Shown in pieces: positions 6,202-8,756 of a stretch of DNA of 8,756 nt. Below the pieces are notes generated by a model, which saw only the letters and a list, made by a program, of their open reading frames with translations, was not told where the DNA came from and did not search any database. A program made the position numbers and the translations under genes. Position 1 is the stretch's first letter. Every line of letters begins with the position of its first letter. Source of the DNA: a bacterium (GTDB taxonomy: Bacteria > Patescibacteriota > Saccharimonadia > Saccharimonadales > UBA4665); the NCBI GenBank assembly GCA_029549845.1, contig JAKPIL010000186.1, forward strand, positions 1 to 8,756, read 5' to 3'.

Positions 6202-6219
6202 AAAGTGAGTGTGGGTCAG
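6200..6219 (-). repeat. IS right terminal inverted repeat
   Basis: Exact inverted copy of the left end at 5076-5095. It overlaps the -35 of the candidate transposase promoter by two bases. Confidence 0.92.
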
Positions 6220-6228
6220 GGTGTAGGG
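6220..6228. repeat. Right target duplication of the IS
   Basis: GGTGTAGGG, identical to 5067-5075. The following T (6229) completes GTGTAGGGT (6221-6229), the right copy of the older MITE duplication. Confidence 0.8.
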
Positions 6229-6246
6229 TTCTTTCTACAGCGAGTA

Positions 6247-6255
6247 TGGTACTAT
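6247..6255 (+). promoter_or_regulatory. Extended -10 promoter for a leaderless prepilin peptidase mRNA
   Basis: TGG followed by TACTAT (6250-6255) is an extended -10 with no good -35. It ends 7 bases before the ATG at 6263, so transcription should begin at or beside the start codon. There is no Shine-Dalgarno before this gene. The same geometry recurs before the next gene. Confidence 0.5.
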
Positions 6256-6262
6256 AGCGGTA

Positions 6263-7135
6263 ATGATTATTGTGTTTTTATGCGGACTTGGACTTATTTT
6301 TGGCAGTTTTGTGAATGCGCTTGTGTGGCGGCTGGCCAAGCAGGAGGGCTTAGATGCAGGTGAACCGACGCCCAAGAAACCAAAAGCTAAAACGTCTGCT
6401 AAAAAATCTGTAGCTACCACCGACTACTCTATAACCACCGGTCGTAGTATGTGCCCCCAGTGTCACCATACGCTCGCGGCCAAAGACCTCGTGCCCGTCC
6501 TCAGCTGGCTGAGCCTACGTGGAAAGTGCCGATACTGCGGGCAGCCTATCTCTAGGCAGTACCCGCTAGTAGAGCTGCTTACGGGGCTGCTCTTTATGGT
6601 TTTTTACCTGGGATGGCCATTTTCTCTCAGTGGGCTTCACTTGGTTCAGTTTGTGTACGGGCTCATATATATAGTATTTTTTGTAGCGCTTGCTGTGTAC
6701 GATGCGCGTTGGTTCTTGCTGCCCGACAAGCTTGTTTTTTCGCTTACAGGCCTTGCGGTGACGCAGGTAAGCCTAACTGCTGTATGGACTGGTGATGTGC
6801 GCGCGCTGTGGGAACCGCTGGCGGCTGCAGGGGTTATAAGCGGGCTTTTTTGGGTGCTGTACCAGGTTTCTGGAGGAAAATGGATTGGCGGAGGGGACGT
6901 GAAGCTTGCTGTGGCGCTTGGGCTTATCGTAGCGTCACCCCTGCAAGCGCTCTTGCTTGTTTTTTGTGCCTCACTCTTGGGTATGCTGGGCAGTATACCG
7001 GTGCTCCTGGGCGGTAAAGAAGGCCTAAAGGCGCATATACCATTTGGCCCGTACCTTCTAGCGGGTTGTTTTATAGTACTGTTGTGGGGCGAACGCCTGT
7101 GGACGTGGTACATGAGCCTGACGTATGTAGGGTAA
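6263..7135 (+). CDS. pilD: Type IV prepilin peptidase (A24 family)
   Basis: Inner-membrane aspartic protease that cuts prepilin leaders after the conserved Gly and, in many bacteria, N-methylates the new N-terminus. It is 290 residues. The N-terminal helix contains GSFVNALVWRLAK (14-26). A cytoplasmic zinc-type domain follows, with C64-x-x-C67 and C89-x-x-C92 and the segment SRQYPLVELLTG. Catalytic aspartates are D147 (YDARWFLLPD) and D212 (GGGDVKL), and the IPFGP motif (259-263) sits before the last helix. Several membrane helices span the rest. Between helix 1 and the first CxxC is a Lys/Pro/Ala-rich low-complexity stretch (about 27-60). Its substrates are presumably the four nearby prepilins. 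The IS lies just upstream but leaves the likely promoter intact. Confidence 0.95.
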   Translation: MIIVFLCGLGLIFGSFVNALVWRLAKQEGLDAGEPTPKKPKAKTSAKKSVATTDYSITTGRSMCPQCHHTLAAKDLVPVLSWLSLRGKCRYCGQPISRQYPLVELLTGLLFMVFYLGWPFSLSGLHLVQFVYGLIYIVFFVALAVYDARWFLLPDKLVFSLTGLAVTQVSLTAVWTGDVRALWEPLAAAGVISGLFWVLYQVSGGKWIGGGDVKLAVALGLIVASPLQALLLVFCASLLGMLGSIPVLLGGKEGLKAHIPFGPYLLAGCFIVLLWGERLWTWYMSLTYVG

Positions 7136-7161
7136 AACTAGGCTATTCGTGGAGTTCGGTA

Positions 7162-7170
7162 TGATATACT
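7162..7170 (+). promoter_or_regulatory. Extended -10 promoter for a leaderless minor prepilin mRNA
   Basis: TGA followed by TATACT (7165-7170), five of six matches, ends 7 bases before the in-frame ATG at 7178. No -35 and no Shine-Dalgarno are evident. It closely resembles the element before the prepilin peptidase (GTATGGTACTAT there, GTATGATATACT here). Confidence 0.5.
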
Positions 7171-7171
7171 T

Positions 7172-8038
7172 ATGCTTATGAATATGGGTGGCGAGCAATC
7201 ATCAGCCAAGGGGTTCACCGTCGTCGAGACACTCATAGTGCTGGCGGTGACGGGCAGTTTGTTTGTCTCGGCGGCACTCCTTATTAATGGTCGGCAGAAT
7301 AAGACAAATTTTCAGGTTGGTAGCCGTAACCTACAGCAGCAGTTTCAGCAGGTGATCAATGAAGCTCGCACGGGGTTTTACCCAAACGGTGGCAATTTGA
7401 CCTGTGACGTGCCTCATGGCGGCTCGCAAAACCTGACGCTTGGTACGGGTGCCGCCGAACAGGGTGCAAACAGCGGATGTATTTTGGTCGGGAAGGCCTT
7501 GGTATTTGATGGAACGGATGCCAAAAAAGGTCAATACAGTGTGTACTCCCTCGCCGGACAGAGGAGTACAGATGGCTCTATGGATGGTGACGTGAAAACG
7601 CCAGCCGAGGCTCATCTGACGGCGCTTGATAAAAACGAATATACGCCAGATGCGCCAGTGGGGATTACGCAGCATGTCACCATATCCAATAACCTGACGT
7701 TTGTAAAAGGGCGAGAAAAGGGTGGAGCATGGAGCAGCGCGGTTTTCCCGATTGCGTTTGTGAGTAGCATGGCCAACTTTGGTGACAACGGATCTTCGGC
7801 GGGCGGAGCGCAACAGATGGAGCTTCGAGGGTTTAATACCGCTCCGTGGGCATCTGACGGCAAAGAGGGCAAGGCAATAGATAAAGAAGTATTCCCGTCT
7901 AACCCTGACCCATATCCGCTATGGAGCGATGGTGCCGAACTGTGCTTTGCAAGTGGCGGGACCGACCAGTCTATGCTTGTGACTATCTCTGGAGGGCTTG
8001 AAGTGCGTTACCTTATAAAACAAGGAGTGGACTGCTGA
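7172..8038 (+). CDS. Minor prepilin, GspH/FimT-like
   Basis: Large minor pilin or pseudopilin of 288 residues. The leader ends AKG with cleavage at G14; F15 is +1 and E19 is the +5 Glu, followed by a hydrophobic helix to about residue 39. The region after the helix (VGSRNLQQQFQQVINEAR) and the block CILVGKALVF (103-112) resemble GspH/FimT proteins. Four cysteines (C78, C103, C258, C288) could form two disulfides outside the membrane. Three in-frame ATGs (7172, 7178, 7184) compete. The promoter geometry favours 7178, which would shorten the protein by two residues. It heads a tightly overlapping run of three minor prepilins, probably the tip-initiating complex. The GspH assignment rests on position and pattern, not on a search. 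Confidence 0.82.
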   Translation: MLMNMGGEQSSAKGFTVVETLIVLAVTGSLFVSAALLINGRQNKTNFQVGSRNLQQQFQQVINEARTGFYPNGGNLTCDVPHGGSQNLTLGTGAAEQGANSGCILVGKALVFDGTDAKKGQYSVYSLAGQRSTDGSMDGDVKTPAEAHLTALDKNEYTPDAPVGITQHVTISNNLTFVKGREKGGAWSSAVFPIAFVSSMANFGDNGSSAGGAQQMELRGFNTAPWASDGKEGKAIDKEVFPSNPDPYPLWSDGAELCFASGGTDQSMLVTISGGLEVRYLIKQGVDC

Positions 8039-8478
8039 TGAACAAACGCCTTCGCCTGCGAAAACTCGGTAGTCACGGTGATACCATCGTTGAGGTATTG
8101 ATAGCGACAGCCATAGCGAGCCTAGTGCTTGTGTCGGCATACGCCATCACCACCCGGAACACCCGTGCGACCCAAGACGCGCAGGAAAATAGCTACGCCC
8201 AAAAGCTGGTTGAACAACAAATAGAACTGCTACGTCAGAATCCGGCGGTTGCCACCGTTGATGGATGTTTCGATACGTCAACAGATGCACATGAGTATAC
8301 GGCAGGTACCTGCGCGGTTGCAGTGCCTGGTAACGGAGCGCAGTATACAGTTAGTATTCAAAGAACTTCGCCGCCAGTAGCTACGCTTGGGGCACGGTAT
8401 TACGTTCAGGTAACGTGGCAGACGCTCAATAATGCGCAGGCAAAGGTTACGGCCCACTACGCAGCGGAGCGTACATGA
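8038..8478 (+). CDS. Minor prepilin, GspI/PilV-like
   Basis: Small minor pilin of 146 residues. It starts within the stop of the preceding gene (TGATG, one-base overlap), with AAGGAG (8022-8027) ten bases upstream. The basic leader MNKRLRLRKLGSHG is followed by D15 at +1, E19 at +5 and a hydrophobic helix. Aspartate at +1 instead of the usual Phe or Met is unusual. The peptidase needs the preceding Gly most, so processing is still expected. C77 and C92 could pair. The EVLIATAIASLVLV helix and the following ENSYAQKLVEQQIELLR segment resemble GspI/PilV proteins, which bridge GspH, GspJ and GspK at the pseudopilus tip. The exact role is inferred from gene order. Confidence 0.8.
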   Translation: MNKRLRLRKLGSHGDTIVEVLIATAIASLVLVSAYAITTRNTRATQDAQENSYAQKLVEQQIELLRQNPAVATVDGCFDTSTDAHEYTAGTCAVAVPGNGAQYTVSIQRTSPPVATLGARYYVQVTWQTLNNAQAKVTAHYAAERT

Positions 8479-8756
8479 GCAAGCAGCGGAGCATAGACCG
8501 GCAGGAGGGCTTTACCGTCGTGGAGCTTATGGTGGCCACGCTTATTTTTTCGGTCATATTGACTGTTATTACCATGGGCGTTCTCTCGTTTAGCAACAGG
8601 TATTACAAGGCTGTGAATGCCTCGACCACCCAAAACACCACAAGAACGGTCATAGATACCATAACTCAGGCAATCCAGTTTGGTTCTGCCCAGGTGGTAC
8701 CAAGTGATCCGTCGAAGACGTATTTTTGTGCCGGTGGCAATGTGTTTATGTTTGAT
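8475..8756 (+). CDS. Minor prepilin, GspJ/PilW-like (3' end outside window)
   Basis: The first 94 residues of a prepilin whose ATG overlaps the previous stop by four bases (ATGA). The leader MSKQRSIDRQEG is followed by F13 (+1), E17 (+5) in FTVVELMVATLIF, and a hydrophobic helix to about residue 38. The following segment TTRTVIDTITQAIQFGSAQVV resembles the post-helix region of GspJ/PilW proteins. It is the third member of an H-I-J-like series, and a GspK/PilX-like or adhesin-type partner may follow outside the window. It is missing from simple lists of complete frames because it runs off the end of the sequence. Confidence 0.8.
   Translation, partial: MSKQRSIDRQEGFTVVELMVATLIFSVILTVITMGVLSFSNRYYKAVNASTTQNTTRTVIDTITQAIQFGSAQVVPSDPSKTYFCAGGNVFMFD

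Larger units (their letters stand above)
5076..6219 (-). mobile_element. IS4-family insertion sequence (1144 bp, complete)
   Basis: A complete insertion sequence with perfect 20-bp terminal inverted repeats, a 9-bp direct target duplication and one transposase gene on the - strand. The ends begin CTGAC, as do the IS50 ends (IS10 starts CTGAG), and the 9-bp duplication is the length those elements make. I therefore infer an IS10/IS50-like branch of IS4, without a named match. It lies between a transcription terminator and the prepilin peptidase promoter and breaks no gene. Intact ends, an exact duplication and an intact gene suggest recent insertion and possible activity. Confidence 0.92.

Noticed and set aside
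4942..6219. MITE and IS moving together as one composite unit
   Set aside because: For a single insertion the nine bases at 4933-4941 should equal those at 6220-6228, but they are GTGTAGGGT and GGTGTAGGG. Two successive insertions explain every base.
8036..8478. Use of TGA as a sense codon, as in Gracilibacteria or SR1
   Set aside because: TGA sits exactly at two prepilin gene ends with overlapping starts of the next genes, and no in-frame TGA is needed inside any gene.
1..8756. CRISPR array, toxin-antitoxin or defence genes
   Set aside because: No regularly spaced direct repeats and no such proteins were found on either strand.

Overview
The window carries a type IV pilus (T4P) or type II-secretion-like pseudopilus gene cluster on the + strand, interrupted in one intergenic space by a nested pair of mobile elements. 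The gene set, the compact layout with 1-7 base overlaps, and prepilin segments such as GDTIVEVLIA at the third prepilin suggest a Patescibacteria/CPR bacterium, possibly Saccharibacteria. This is an inference from gene style, not a database match. TGA ends two of the prepilin genes, so the code looks standard rather than the TGA=Gly code of Gracilibacteria/SR1.

Layout: the PilB-type assembly ATPase (1-1743, cut by the window start) is followed by the PilT-type retraction ATPase (1887-2954) and the PilC-type inner-membrane platform (3076-4299). The two spacers between them are not empty. Each holds a small open frame of about 40 codons (1771-1887 and 2957-3082) that begins ATGAGAATCA and runs into the start codon of the next pil gene. 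A candidate promoter (4309-4337) precedes a likely major pilin (4383-4844), which ends at a perfect 14-bp-stem terminator (4864-4894).

Mobile region (4933-6229): a 126-bp MITE-like palindromic element (4942-5067) lies next to a complete 1144-bp IS4-family insertion sequence (5076-6219) with matching ends. The 9-base target duplications can be read as two successive insertions: the MITE first, then the IS into the MITE's own right-hand target duplication, shifted by one base. The IS carries one DDE transposase gene on the - strand. Its 5' end resembles the IS10/IS50 arrangement that blocks transposase expression from read-through transcripts.

After the insertion the pilus cluster resumes with a prepilin peptidase (6263-7135) and three minor prepilins resembling GspH, GspI and GspJ (7172-8038, 8038-8478, 8475 to the window end). 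The peptidase and the first minor prepilin lack a Shine-Dalgarno sequence, and each has an extended -10 element exactly 7 bases before an ATG, suggesting leaderless mRNAs.

How the genes work together: the peptidase would process all four prepilins. The H-I-J-like minor prepilins would form the initiating tip complex. PilB and PilC would extrude pili from the major pilin, and PilT would retract them. PilM/N/O-type alignment genes are not in the window.
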